From NCBI RefSeq assembly GCF_900100495.1, contig NZ_FNCT01000010.1, positions 62,001 to 126,000 on the forward strand: a DNA stretch of 64,000 bases, in the 5' to 3' direction. Shown one piece after another: positions 9,801 through 18,209 of this stretch (within the stretch, counting starts at the first letter, position 1; each line of letters begins with the position of its first letter). A program made the translations under genes and the position numbers. The stretch comes from Pseudomonas benzenivorans. GTDB lineage: Bacteria > Pseudomonadota > Gammaproteobacteria > Pseudomonadales > Pseudomonadaceae. The notes under the pieces are model-generated. The model was not told where the DNA came from. It searched no databases and was given only the letters and a program-made list of their open reading frames with translations.

Positions 9801-9984
9801 ACTGCTGGGCGGTGGCGCCCGGCCAGATCACCATGGCGGTCATCGAGGGCACGGAGAAGTTCGGGTCCTCGAGCTGACCGAGCCTGGTGAAGCTGAAGGC
9901 GCCGGCCAGTGCGACGAGGATGAGCATGAACAGGACGACGGCGCGGTGGCGCAGCGCCCAATCGGTAAGGTTGAAGTTGTTCAT
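6865..9984 (-). CDS. RND efflux transporter, inner-membrane permease
   Basis: 1039 residues, full length for the AcrB/MexB superfamily (HAE1-type, closest in feel to the shorter MexK/TriC-like permeases). The N-terminus begins with the first transmembrane helix after a short cytoplasmic segment. Helix 4 carries GLLVDDAIIAIE, whose two aspartates form the proton relay. Two large periplasmic loops and a second helix bundle follow, as expected from internal duplication. The start overlaps the adaptor stop as ATGA, showing translational coupling. With the adaptor and outer-membrane factor upstream it makes a complete tripartite pump. The substrate is not predictable. Confidence 0.95.
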   Translation of the reverse strand: MNNFNLTDWALRHRAVVLFMLILVALAGAFSFTRLGQLEDPNFSVPSMTAMVIWPGATAQQLQDQVLNRMEKKFEQIDHFEKVVTYARQGYAGMTLTVRGGTSKADQREAWYQARKKLNDLSLELPDGVVGPIVNDEYGDVYGLMYAVKGDGIGHADLSDAAEDIKRLMLKVPMVKKIDVIGKQAERVYVEFSHERLAALGITPLAIAESLKSQNAMLPAGQIDTSGDRVMVRVSGQFASEAAIRNVPIAAGGRLIKLGDIATVKRGFEEPSAYTVRHNGQPVLMLGISMTNDGNIVQLGEAMDTAVAKIQAELPYGVELELVADQPTTVKDAILDFERALAEALIIVIAVSLASLGWRAGLVVATTVPLVLGGVALVMLAMGWNLERISLGSLIIALGLLVDDAIIAIEMMISKMETGWDRAKAAAFSYSATAMPRLTGALITVVGFLPIGLSQSTTGEYAGGIFWIVGAAVLLSWICSGIFTPYLAVKMLPSDLGKHQHGGDPYDSRFYRKLRSLIDSAIERRWLVIGATFGALALALACIKLVPQQFFPNSSRPELVVDLRVKEGASFAATSEQVKRMEELLAKDEDVRFFTAYTGAGAPRFYLSLNPELPNPGYAQFVVMTKDLEAREAVRERLMNVADQQFPQAWLRVTRLELGPPVGYPVQFRVVGPDTQVVRQIAREVEAVVASSPKVRDVQLDWNDPVRTLKVELDQDKASALGLTPADVSLVTQVVMNGATLSQLREDEELIDIVARAVPEERLSLDTLKDINLYTRQGTVVPLSQVAQVHNELEEPVLWRRNRDMAITVRADVNDGEQGVSVTQEIQPLLKDIEAKLPSGYRIDVGGAVEESDKANQALLAVAPLMMITILLLLMLQLQDFSRMWMVVLTAPLGLIGVVPALLVFQAPLGFVAILGIIALGGMIMRNSVILIDQVQIEIAQGRDPWNAVLDAAICRARPVMLTALATVLAMAPLTRSVFWGPMAIAIMGGLTVATLLTIFFVPALYAAWFKVRRRPAADALTDDHARLASVDLLGGQHR

Positions 9985-11099
9985 CGGGCGGCCTGCTGCA
10001 AAGTGTTCGTTTCAGCGATAGCCGCGCCAGGCAGGGCGACCTTCATGCCGGGCGCCATCTTCTGCACCCCGGCGGTGACCACCCGTGTGCCGGCCTGCGG
10101 TCCGGAAACGAGCACTTCGTCGTTGCGGTAGCCCAACACAGCGACCTGCAGCAGTTCGACGGTGCCCATCGGCGCATCGCCTACGGGCGTGACAATCCAT
10201 AGCGCCGGCTGGCCGCTGCTTTGCGTCAGCGCCGCGGCCGGCACCACGGCCACCGAGGTAGCCGCCATTTCGCGCTCGACCACCAGGGTGGCGGTGGCGC
10301 CCAACGGCAGCGACTGCACGCTCGCCGGCTTCAATCGTGCCCGGTAGGTTCGCGTCTGCGCCGCGGCCTGTGGCGACAGCTCGCGCAGCTCGACCGCGAA
10401 GCTCTGCTTCGGCGTGCTGGCCAGCGAAGCCTTGAAACGCGCCGCCTTGAAGGTGGACAGGTGATCCTCGGGCACATCGACGACGATCTCGGGCTGGTCC
10501 GGATTGGCGATCGAGACAACCGCCTGGCCCTCCGCCACGACCTGTCCGACCTCGAAGCGCACGGCCGTGACCACGCCGCTGCGCGAGGCGCGCAGCACGC
10601 AGTACTTGAGCCGGTTACGGGCCAAGGCAAGCTTGCGCCCCTCGGCCTCGGCGGTCGCCCGGGCGGTCTGAGCGCTGGTTTGCGCACGCTCGTCGTCGGC
10701 CGCACTGACCGAGCCGTCTGCCTTCAGCGCGCTCAGGCGCTGGCGGTCCGACTCGGCCTGGCGCGCCTGCTCGACGGCAGCCGTCCATTGCTGCCGCGAT
10801 GCTTCCTCGGCGAGGCGGTAGTCGCTGTCATCCAGCACAGCCAGCACCTCGCCTTCAAGCACAACCTGGCCGACATCGACCTGACGCTGAACGACCTTGC
10901 CGCCCACGCGGAAGGCCTGGTCGACTGCATGCCGCGACTGCACGGTGCCAACATAGCGATGGCTCTCGCGGGCGTTGTCGTAGCGAATTTCAACGGTGTG
11001 CACTGAGCGCAGCGCCTGCACGGGCGGCTGCTCGGGGCTGCACGCGGAAAGCATGGCGGCTAGGGCCAAGGCGCCGGCCGCAGTAAGGGAGTTCTTCAA
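9981..11099 (-). CDS. RND efflux periplasmic adaptor (lipoprotein)
   Basis: 372 residues from a TTG start at 11099, chosen because AGAGGAA lies just upstream and the first residues then form a short lipoprotein signal ending LSAC. The open frame extends much further upstream, but that part overlaps the outer-membrane factor gene and is not protein-like. The protein shows the adaptor order: beta-barrel/lipoyl half (FRVGGKVVQRQVDVGQVV), a coiled-coil hairpin rich in Ala, Gln and Glu, the second lipoyl half (LRASRSGVVTAVRFEVGQVV), then barrel and membrane-proximal domains. It bridges the permease and the outer-membrane channel. Confidence 0.9.
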   Translation of the reverse strand: MKNSLTAAGALALAAMLSACSPEQPPVQALRSVHTVEIRYDNARESHRYVGTVQSRHAVDQAFRVGGKVVQRQVDVGQVVLEGEVLAVLDDSDYRLAEEASRQQWTAAVEQARQAESDRQRLSALKADGSVSAADDERAQTSAQTARATAEAEGRKLALARNRLKYCVLRASRSGVVTAVRFEVGQVVAEGQAVVSIANPDQPEIVVDVPEDHLSTFKAARFKASLASTPKQSFAVELRELSPQAAAQTRTYRARLKPASVQSLPLGATATLVVEREMAATSVAVVPAAALTQSSGQPALWIVTPVGDAPMGTVELLQVAVLGYRNDEVLVSGPQAGTRVVTAGVQKMAPGMKVALPGAAIAETNTLQQAAR

Positions 11100-11128
11100 G
11101 GCGGTTCCTCTTTGAAGACGATAGGTTC

Positions 11129-12643
11129 TTAGGAAAGTGGCGAACGGTTGGCTGCGGTGGCTGCGCTGGGGTTGGCGGGTTGTTCGAACACCTGCCAGCC
11201 CCCACCCAGCGCCTTGTAGAGCTGCACGCTGTCGAGCAGCAGTTGGGTGTTGCTGTTGTTGGCGGAGAGGCGCACCGCCAAGCGCGCCCGCTGCGCGTCC
11301 AGCAGCGGCAGCAGGTCGATCTGCCCGCGGTCGTAGAGCGATTGCGCGTGGCCCAGGGCCGCTTCCGCGGAGGCGGCGGCCGACTGCAGCGACTCGGCGC
11401 GCTGGCGCTCTTGCGCCAGGGTGACCAGGGCGTTTTCCACGTCCTCGAGCGCGCGCACGATGCCGTCCTCGGCGCGCAGCAGCGCCTCGCGCTGGCCGCT
11501 CTCGGCGACCTCGTTGATTGCGCGCGTGCGCCCGGCGTTGAAGAGCGGCATCGCCAGCAAGCCAGCCACGTTGGTGAAGCGGGCGGCACCCAGGTCGACT
11601 CCATTCAGCTCCAGGCCCTGGCGGCCGAAGGACGCGCCGAGAAACAGTCGCGGGAACCATTCGGCCGCGGCCTGCTGGCGGCGCGCATTGGCTGCATCGA
11701 GTTGCGCCATCAGCGCCAGCACGTCAGGCCGGCGCTGCAGCAGCTCGGCGGGCTGGCCCGGTTTGGCCTGGGGCACCGGTACAGCGCCGCGCGAGGGCTG
11801 GATGCTCGCGGCATTGAAGGCCTGGTCGCCGATCAGAACCGCGATGCGATGCCGTGCCACCGCCGCCAGCGTCTCCAGCGGCGGGATCTGCGCGCGTGCC
11901 GATGCGGCATCGGTCTGTGCGCGCTCGACGTCGAAAGCGGTGGCTAGCCCGACCCGATGGCGCGCGCTGACCAGGCGCAGCGTCTCGTCCTGCGCCGCCG
12001 AGATGGCGCGCAACGTCTCGACCTGGCGCTGCGCGCCGACCAGCGTGAAGTAGTTGCTGGCGACATCACTCATCACCAGCAGGCGCACGCCGCGCACGCC
12101 GTGCTCCGCGGCCAGTGCCTCGGCCTCGGCCGCTTGCGCGCCGGCCCGCAGGCGCCCACTCAGGTCGAGTTCCCAGGAGACGTCCAGGCCCGCCCCGGTA
12201 GTGGTGATGTCCGGGGCCCCCGGCTTCTTGGCAGTGTCATAACCGGTGCTGCGATCGGCGCCGAAGGCGGACAGGCCGACGCTCGGGAATAGCCAGGAGC
12301 GGCCGATCGTCTCGCCGGCGCGAGCGGCACGCAGGCGCTCGGCAGCGATCTTGACGTCACGGTTCTCGCGCATCGCGCGGCTCACCAGATCGGTGAGCCT
12401 CGGATCGCTGAAGGTCTCCCACCAGGCAGCCTCGGACTCCAACTCGGCGGTCAGGCTTGCAGCGAACTGGGCCGGCAGGTCCAGCGACGGTTTGACGACC
12501 TCCGTGGAACAACCGCTCAGGGCCAGGGCGATCGCCGCGGCGAGCGCCGCCGCGACGACGAGACCGGCAGGGCGATGGGCAGGTTGCAGGGTTGTGTGTC
12601 CGGCGTGGCGGATCAGCGGACGGGGGGTTGAAAGTCGCGGCAT
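11129..12643 (-). CDS. RND efflux outer-membrane factor (OprM/NodT type lipoprotein)
   Basis: 504 residues from ATG 12643. A long signal segment ends in the lipobox ALSGC, and the rest is the TolC/OprM-fold trimeric channel with two repeats (WELDLSGRLRAGAQAAEAE and the N-A-G-R-T-R-A-I-N-E region are typical). It supplies the exit duct for the pump. An alternative in-frame ATG at 12760 overlaps the stop of the preceding small gene as ATGA, but would put the lipobox 84 residues in, so I prefer 12643. It lies 29 bases before the adaptor start. Confidence 0.9.
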   Translation of the reverse strand: MPRLSTPRPLIRHAGHTTLQPAHRPAGLVVAAALAAAIALALSGCSTEVVKPSLDLPAQFAASLTAELESEAAWWETFSDPRLTDLVSRAMRENRDVKIAAERLRAARAGETIGRSWLFPSVGLSAFGADRSTGYDTAKKPGAPDITTTGAGLDVSWELDLSGRLRAGAQAAEAEALAAEHGVRGVRLLVMSDVASNYFTLVGAQRQVETLRAISAAQDETLRLVSARHRVGLATAFDVERAQTDAASARAQIPPLETLAAVARHRIAVLIGDQAFNAASIQPSRGAVPVPQAKPGQPAELLQRRPDVLALMAQLDAANARRQQAAAEWFPRLFLGASFGRQGLELNGVDLGAARFTNVAGLLAMPLFNAGRTRAINEVAESGQREALLRAEDGIVRALEDVENALVTLAQERQRAESLQSAAASAEAALGHAQSLYDRGQIDLLPLLDAQRARLAVRLSANNSNTQLLLDSVQLYKALGGGWQVFEQPANPSAATAANRSPLS

Positions 12644-12756
12644 CGGATTGGACTCGTGTGGATTCGAGGTGGCGCCAGCGTAGGGCCGGGTGCGCGCCAA
12701 GTCGTAAGCGAAGCGTCGCGGTTCGGTCGCCCTATCGAGCGTTCGTTCAGGGGAGG

Positions 12757-12972
12757 TCATTCGCCGGCGGCATCCGCCACCGGCTCGCCGGTCGCCGAGG
12801 CGAGGTCGGCGGCAATCGCGACCAGCAGCTCTTCGGCGGAGGAAAACTCGCGCTGGCGCCCGCTGACCAGGTTTTCGAGGCGGCCCGCAAGGGCCCCTGC
12901 AGTGGCTTCGCTACGCAGCTTCAGCACATAGGTGCGGCGACTCGGGTACTTGGATTCAGAGTTCAGGATCAT
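12757..12972 (-). CDS. 71-residue conserved-looking small protein, first gene of the efflux operon
   Basis: From ATG 12972 the frame encodes a soluble acidic protein. Its core, YVLKLR followed about 20 residues later by E-N-L-V-S-G-R-Q-R-E-F-S-S-A-E-E-L-L, looks like the small beta-beta-alpha proteins found beside regulators and transporters in many soil bacteria. No function is known to me. Its stop overlaps an in-frame ATG of the outer-membrane-factor frame, so it is probably translated with the pump. It could be a small modulator. The longer frame upstream to 13077 lacks protein character. Confidence 0.6.
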   Translation of the reverse strand: MILNSESKYPSRRTYVLKLRSEATAGALAGRLENLVSGRQREFSSAEELLVAIAADLASATGEPVADAAGE

Positions 12973-13215
12973 CGCGGACCACCGGTTCAGGAAAGTTCGA
13001 CGACAGCCTAGGGCGAACCCCGCTTCGAGTCGTAAGGGAAAGGTCAGACTTCGGTCGGGACAGCGGCAGCCAGGCATCGCTGACCGCCGGCATAGGCTCG
13101 GCGTGCAAGAACGCGCTGGGCCAGGCCAGCGGCGACAAGCCGAGGCGCCCGGGGACTGAAGTAGGGCTTCGGCGCGCCTAGACTGGCCGTCGAGGGGAAA
13201 GCAGGGAGCGCCGGG

Positions 13216-16101
13216 TTAAGCCGGCTTCGCAGCCTGAAGCAGCACACGCGCGCGCTTCACCGGCTCGGTGCCGTCGGTTTCAGGCAGCCGCTCGATGAGC
13301 GCCGCCAGAGCGCCGCGCTCCTCGACCGTGGCGTCGTGCTGCTCGCACAACTGCAGGAGCGCGAGCAGCTCCAGCCAGGGTGCTTGCTGGTCGCGGGCTT
13401 CCTGCACCGCGCGGCGCACTGCGGCGCTGCCGGCTTCGACTCGCCCCTGCGCCCGTGCGATCGCCGCCTCCAGCAGCAACAACTGCGGCAGGTACACGCG
13501 CTCACCCAGCTCGTCCGCCAGCCGAAACGCCTCCTGCAGCTCGGCTTGCGCAGCGGGGTAATCCTCCGCCAGCAGCAGCGCCTCGGCGGCGTAACCGAAC
13601 ACCTCGCTGGCGCCGGAGCGCATGCCGAGCCCGCTGTGTTCTTCGTAGGCCGCGCGGATGCGCCGGTAGCCGTCGCGCGGCGCGCCGTTGCGCGCGTCGG
13701 CCCAGCCACGCCACCAACGACAGGCGGTGCGGCCCAGTGCGAGCGAATTCTCCTCGACCAGCGCCTGCATGTCGTCGGCCAGCGCGGCCACGCGGGCAGG
13801 ATTACCCATCCGCACCTCGACCAGCACATCCTGCCAGGCGGCGATCAGCCTGGTCATCGGCTGGCGCAGCGCCCGTGCGCGAGCATGTGCGCGCTGCAGG
13901 TGTGCCCTTCCCTGCTCGACCAGGCCGCAGCGCACCAGTTCGATGGCCAGCATGCCGTGCAGCATGACCTGAGGGTCGGTCGCAAAGATTTCACTCGTTC
14001 CGATATCCAGCGGCTCGGCGATCGCCAGGCCGCGCTCCAGCCAGCTGCGGGTCGCCTGCGTGCGACCCTGAAGATGGTGCACCTCACCCTGCACGATGCA
14101 CGCCGCCAGCATCAGCGCCGGATCGTTGGTCGCGGACGAGAGGGCCTCAGCACGCTCCGCCACCGCCAGCGCCTGTGCATAGTCGCCGCGCAGGCCCAGC
14201 AGATAGCCGAATCCGTGCAGCAGGCGGCCGCGCATCGGATGCTCGGGGGCATCGGCCTGCAGCCTGTAGGCGCGCTCGAACGCGTTGCTGGCTTCGCTGC
14301 CGACGCCGAGCGAATGGAAAGCCGCCACGCCCTGCAGCGTGGCCAGGGTGATCTCCAGCGCGTCGCGCTCCGGCCCTTGCGGTGCCTGCTGCAACAGCAC
14401 CGAGGCGCGCTCGGCGAGACCGATGCACAAGGCCGGGCTGAAGTGCAGCAGCGCGGCTTCCGCCGCCTCGGCGTAGTAGCGCAACGCGATCATCGGCTGC
14501 CGGGCCCGCTCGAAGTGCATCGCCAACTCCGCCGCAGCAACCGGCACGCCGGCCGCACGCTCGCGTTCGAGGGCCGTGCCGACCTGGCGATGGAGCTGGC
14601 TACGCAGCGTGCGCGGCGTGCGCTCGTACAACACCTGACGGAACAGGGCATGGCGGAACGCGTAGTGGAGCTCCACCGCTTCCTCACCTTCGACGGCACA
14701 GGACGGCGTGAGCCACACGTGCTCGCGCATCAGCTCCTCGCAGGTGAGCGCCACCGCCGCAAGGTCGCGCTCAAGGGCCAGGGCAAGCGTCTCCACCCGG
14801 AAGTCCGCCCCGCACACCGCCGCAGCCGAGAGCAGGGCACGCTGCTCCAGACCGAGCTTGGCGATATGGTGATCGATGATGGCCGCCAGGTTCTCGGGGA
14901 CCGCCATACCCGCCAGCCGGGCCTCGATGGTGGCATCGTCGTCCGTTCGCTCCATCACTTCGTCGATAAGCGACGAAACGAACAGCGGCACGCCGTCGGT
15001 GCGCTCGTGCAGGGCACGCACGAAGGCTTCGTCGCGCCCGAGCGATGCCGAATGCAGCGCGACATAGTCGGCGACCTCGGTCTCCGAGAACGGGTCGAGC
15101 ATCACTTCCTCGCACAGCCGGTGCAGGCGCAATTCGCGCCGCAACGAGCTGAATGGGTGATCCAGTGCCACCACCTCGGCGACACGGAAGCTCGCCAGCC
15201 ACATCAGCCGGGTGCGGCCGCGCCGCCGGGCCACGTAGTCGATGAGCTGGACGGTGGCCCGGTCGCTCCAGTGCAGGTCTTCGGTGACCAGCAACAGCGG
15301 CCGCTGCTCGGTGTAGCGCTCCAGCAGCTCGCCCATTTCCCGCAGCATGCGCTCTGGACCGACGCCGGCAAGCTCGCGCCGCAACGCGTCGCGCTCCTCT
15401 GCGCTGCTCAGCCACGGCAGCTGCAGCAGCCAGGTCGGCGCCACGGCGCGCAGCAGCGTCGGCAGCGCGGGGTCGCTGCGGCACAGCTCGGCCAGCGCCT
15501 CCAGCACCGGCAGGTACGGCTCGCCGCTGCCGTAGTGCTCCACGCAATGGCCGCGCGCGCAGGCAATACCGTCGAGGCTGGCGACGAAATGCTCGATCAG
15601 CGAGGTCTTGCCGATCCCTGGCTCGCCGGCGAGCCAGACCAGCGCCCGCTGGCCGCCGTTCGCCCGTTGCCACGCCCGCTGCAGCCGTGAGAGCGCGTCG
15701 GCGCGGCCAACGAACGCCGGCGACGGTCGCGGCAACAACGTGGGGGTGTGCGGTGTCGAGGGCACAGCGGGCGACGCGGCAACGAAGCGGTAGCCACGCC
15801 GCGGCACAGTCTCGATGAGCCGCGGCCGTTTGGCGTCGTCGCCAAGCGCTGTGCGCAGGTCGCTGATGGCGGTCTTCAGCACCGAATCGCTGACGAAGCG
15901 GTGGCCCCACACCGCATCAAGCAAGGCGTCCTTGGTCAGTAGTGTGCCCGGTTGGCGCGCAAGTACGCACAACAGGGCAAAGGGTGTAGGTGCCAGCGCC
16001 ACGGCTTCTTGGTTGCGCAACAGGCAGGCGTTGGCCTCGTCGAGCTCGAACTCGGCGAAGCGGATCTGGACTGGGTTCGGATTGGCCTGAGTACGCGTCA
16101 C
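13216..16101 (-). CDS. winged-helix regulator with AAA/NTPase and TPR-like domains
   Basis: 961 residues. Residues 1-108 form an OmpR/CadC-type winged helix (S-D-S-V-L-K-T-A-I-S-D-L-R-T-A-L-G-D then V-P-R-R-G-Y-R-F-V-A). Residues about 128-420 are an AAA_16-type ATPase with Walker A GEPGIGKT at 159-166 and Walker B LLLVTEDLHW. The remaining ~500 residues are helical repeats of the TPR/MalT kind. Such proteins act as ATP-dependent, ligand-gated activators. It lies 244 bases upstream of the efflux operon on the same strand and is the obvious candidate regulator, though that is inference. No response-regulator receiver domain is present. Confidence 0.9.
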   Translation of the reverse strand: MTRTQANPNPVQIRFAEFELDEANACLLRNQEAVALAPTPFALLCVLARQPGTLLTKDALLDAVWGHRFVSDSVLKTAISDLRTALGDDAKRPRLIETVPRRGYRFVAASPAVPSTPHTPTLLPRPSPAFVGRADALSRLQRAWQRANGGQRALVWLAGEPGIGKTSLIEHFVASLDGIACARGHCVEHYGSGEPYLPVLEALAELCRSDPALPTLLRAVAPTWLLQLPWLSSAEERDALRRELAGVGPERMLREMGELLERYTEQRPLLLVTEDLHWSDRATVQLIDYVARRRGRTRLMWLASFRVAEVVALDHPFSSLRRELRLHRLCEEVMLDPFSETEVADYVALHSASLGRDEAFVRALHERTDGVPLFVSSLIDEVMERTDDDATIEARLAGMAVPENLAAIIDHHIAKLGLEQRALLSAAAVCGADFRVETLALALERDLAAVALTCEELMREHVWLTPSCAVEGEEAVELHYAFRHALFRQVLYERTPRTLRSQLHRQVGTALERERAAGVPVAAAELAMHFERARQPMIALRYYAEAAEAALLHFSPALCIGLAERASVLLQQAPQGPERDALEITLATLQGVAAFHSLGVGSEASNAFERAYRLQADAPEHPMRGRLLHGFGYLLGLRGDYAQALAVAERAEALSSATNDPALMLAACIVQGEVHHLQGRTQATRSWLERGLAIAEPLDIGTSEIFATDPQVMLHGMLAIELVRCGLVEQGRAHLQRAHARARALRQPMTRLIAAWQDVLVEVRMGNPARVAALADDMQALVEENSLALGRTACRWWRGWADARNGAPRDGYRRIRAAYEEHSGLGMRSGASEVFGYAAEALLLAEDYPAAQAELQEAFRLADELGERVYLPQLLLLEAAIARAQGRVEAGSAAVRRAVQEARDQQAPWLELLALLQLCEQHDATVEERGALAALIERLPETDGTEPVKRARVLLQAAKPA

Positions 16102-16518
16102 GCTTGATTCCTATTGACTCAAAAAACTTAATTGTCCGCTGGAACGTCTGGCGATCTGGTCCGTTGCTTCGATAACAACGCTGTTCGACGTCGAAGCCAA
16201 GCCTCTTCGGTCGGAAATCGACGCAGATCACCAGCTGCCGCACATCGCCGGACATCTCACCGAGCCGCCGAGTACCGGCGAACAGACACGCCCTTAGGCT
16301 CCGACTCGCCCAGGAGCAGGAGGCAACGCGCTTAGGCGCGTACGTGGGCAGCCACGGGCGGCTTCCCTCAGCATCCCGCCGCGATTCATCTTTTCGTCCG
16401 GACTCGATCCGGCTGGGCGTGCTGGCGTACATCCTGCCGTCCATGATGGGCACCTTCTTCTGGGCGGGTGCCTGGTGGAAACTGTCAGGAGTGGCCGTGC
16501 TGACGTGCTACTGCAGGT
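16102..16518. other. intergenic region, no convincing gene
   Basis: About 415 bases upstream of the ATPase regulator. AT-rich bases just before 16101 (near 16112-16135) probably hold its promoter. On the + strand, 16404-16510 can be read as a short hydrophobic peptide (GVLAYILPSMMGTFFWAGAW) that looks like part of a membrane protein, but it has no credible start and runs into the DUF5064-like gene. It may be a remnant. Confidence 0.4.
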
Positions 16519-16887
16519 TCACAGGCCATCCTCGTCGAGGTGGTCGAAGTCGACGGGCTCGCCCGGATGCGCGCCGAGCTGCACGCGGATGTCCTCGAAC
16601 ATGGCGTCGTACTCGGCGTGCTCTGGCATGACCGGGCCGACGTTGGATGGCAGGCCGTGTTTAGCCACGGCCTTGGTGATCGAGCTGGCAAAATTGAAGG
16701 CGGTATCGCGATGCAGGTCGAATTCTTCGCTGAACGCGCGGCCGGCGATGGTGCCGACCACCTTGAAATGCATCAGCATGCCTTCGACCGGGTCGCGGCG
16801 GACCTCGTAGAACACGTCGATGTCGAACTGCGGCAGGTGCGGCATGTTGAGTGGCGCGGTGCGGTGCAGATGACCGGGTTTGAACAT
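16519..16887 (-). CDS. DUF5064-family protein
   Basis: 122 residues from ATG 16887; the frame opens at 16899 but MFKPGHLHR is the typical start of this Pseudomonas family. The family hallmark EEFDLHRDTAFNFAS is present near the middle, after an FYEVRRDPVEG strand. The function is unknown. The protein is small, acidic at the C-terminus and has no signal peptide. It is isolated from its neighbours by more than 200 bases on the 5' side, where a decayed copy of an alcohol-dehydrogenase 3' end lies. Confidence 0.75.
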   Translation of the reverse strand: MFKPGHLHRTAPLNMPHLPQFDIDVFYEVRRDPVEGMLMHFKVVGTIAGRAFSEEFDLHRDTAFNFASSITKAVAKHGLPSNVGPVMPEHAEYDAMFEDIRVQLGAHPGEPVDFDHLDEDGL

Positions 16888-16984
16888 GCTGGCCCCCATG
16901 GCTCGGCAGAAGGGTTGGGTGACGGTTGCTTGGGAGGGGCGTCGCTCGCCATATTTCCGCTAAGCGGGTAGCCCCTGGCCCGAA

Positions 16985-17060
16985 TCACGCTGCCGAGGGC
17001 AGCAGAAGCGCCCGGCCGGGCAATTAGGCCTGCCCGGTCGCGGACAGAGCGGCACTCAAC
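16985..17060 (-). pseudogene. decayed copy of the 3' end of the neighbouring oxidoreductase gene
   Basis: GCTGCCGAGGGCAGCAGAA occurs at 16989-17007 and again at 18214-18232. AGGCCTGCCCGG occurs at 17026-17037 and 18269-18280, followed in both places by a near-identical GCGGACAG-CGGCA stretch. The second copy is the last ~28 codons of the oxidoreductase gene at 18210-19241. The first has lost 24 bases and carries a stop, so it is a relic. The two copies are direct repeats flanking moaA. Confidence 0.75.
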
Positions 17061-17109
17061 GGCCTTCCAAATGGCCGCACGAGGCGTACCTATCGGCGAT
17101 TGACTGATT

Positions 17110-18105
17110 TCAACCACCACTGGCGTTCATGAAGCGCAGCACCTGGACCTCGTCGCCAACGCTGAATTCGTGGCGCAACGGCTTGCGCGCCAGGCCGGCG
17201 TGGATCGCCTGCAGCAATGGGGCGTCGCTTTGCGGGTGGCGGCGCAGCAAGGCACGCAGATCGATGGAATTCTCATGCCCGAGGCACAACAGCAGGCGCC
17301 CCTCCACGGTCAGGCGCACACGGTTGCAGGTGCTGCAAAAGTTGTGGCTGTGCGGCGAGATAAAGCCGATACGGCTCTCAGGGAAATCCTTGAGACGCAC
17401 ATAGCGCGCCGGACCACCACTCTGCTCGGCGCTGTCGACCAAACTGTAGCGCTCGGCGATACGCTCGCGCACCCAGTCGCTGGAGCTGTAGCTTTCGCCA
17501 CGCGAGCGGCCCACCTCGCCCAGCGGCATTTCCTCGATAAAGCTGATGTCCAGACCGCGGTTCACCGCATAGCCGACCAGAGCGAGCACCTCGTCAGCAT
17601 TGCGTCCCTGCATCACCACGCAATTGAGCTTGACCCGGGCAAAGCCGGCGGCGCTCGCCGCGTCGATGCCGGCCAGCACCTGGGCCAAGTCGCCGGTACG
17701 GGTAATCGCCCGAAAACGCTGTGAATCGAGGCTGTCCAGGCTGATATTGAGGCGCCTGACCCCGGCATCGGCCAGCGGTTGCGCCAGCTTGACCAGTTGC
17801 GAGCCGTTGCTGGTCATCACCAGTTCGCGCAGCCCCGGCAAGGCGGCGATCTGCGCGCACAGGCCGACGATGCCCTTGCGCACCAACGGCTCACCGCCGG
17901 TGAGGCGGATCTTCTTCACCCCGTTGCGTACGAACAGCGCCGCCAAACGGTGCAACTCCTCCAGGCTGAGTACCTGCTGGCGCGGCAGGAAGGTCATATC
18001 CTCGGCCATGCAGTAGACACAGCGGAAGTCGCAGCGATCGGTCACCGACATGCGCAGGTAATCGATACTGCGACCGAAACCGTCCTGCAGAAAGCTATCC
18101 AACAC
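17110..18105 (-). CDS. moaA: GTP 3',8-cyclase, molybdenum cofactor biosynthesis protein A
   Basis: 331 residues from GTG 18105, preferred because GGAG lies five bases upstream and the product then matches Pseudomonas MoaA length; GTG 18138 is a longer alternative. The radical-SAM motif CDFRCVYC gives Cys25, Cys29 and Cys32. The second cluster is in C-S-T-C-N-R-V-R with a third cysteine 14 residues on, and the protein ends in the Gly-Gly tail needed for activity. It converts GTP to 3',8-cyclo-GTP, the first step of Moco synthesis. Its position about 100 bases after the catabolic operon that encodes a molybdopterin enzyme suggests dedicated cofactor supply. Confidence 0.95.
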   Translation of the reverse strand: MLDSFLQDGFGRSIDYLRMSVTDRCDFRCVYCMAEDMTFLPRQQVLSLEELHRLAALFVRNGVKKIRLTGGEPLVRKGIVGLCAQIAALPGLRELVMTSNGSQLVKLAQPLADAGVRRLNISLDSLDSQRFRAITRTGDLAQVLAGIDAASAAGFARVKLNCVVMQGRNADEVLALVGYAVNRGLDISFIEEMPLGEVGRSRGESYSSSDWVRERIAERYSLVDSAEQSGGPARYVRLKDFPESRIGFISPHSHNFCSTCNRVRLTVEGRLLLCLGHENSIDLRALLRRHPQSDAPLLQAIHAGLARKPLRHEFSVGDEVQVLRFMNASGG

Positions 18106-18209
18106 GCGCTCTCCGTTTGCCAGGGCGACCACCGTCACCCAGGCCTGTAATTACTGCCGCAGCAGCGGGTCGGTGGCACTCACACAATGAGGCTCATCCT
18201 CGGCATGCG

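Noticed and set aside
6910..10131. 1073-residue open frame on the + strand opposite the RND permease
   Set aside because: It is rich in His, Arg, Gln and Asp with no fold or motif, and is the antisense shadow of a GC-rich coding strand; the permease on the other strand is unambiguous.
13336..15690. 784-residue + strand frame opposite the ATPase regulator
   Set aside because: Shadow frame with no motifs; the minus strand has winged helix and Walker motifs.
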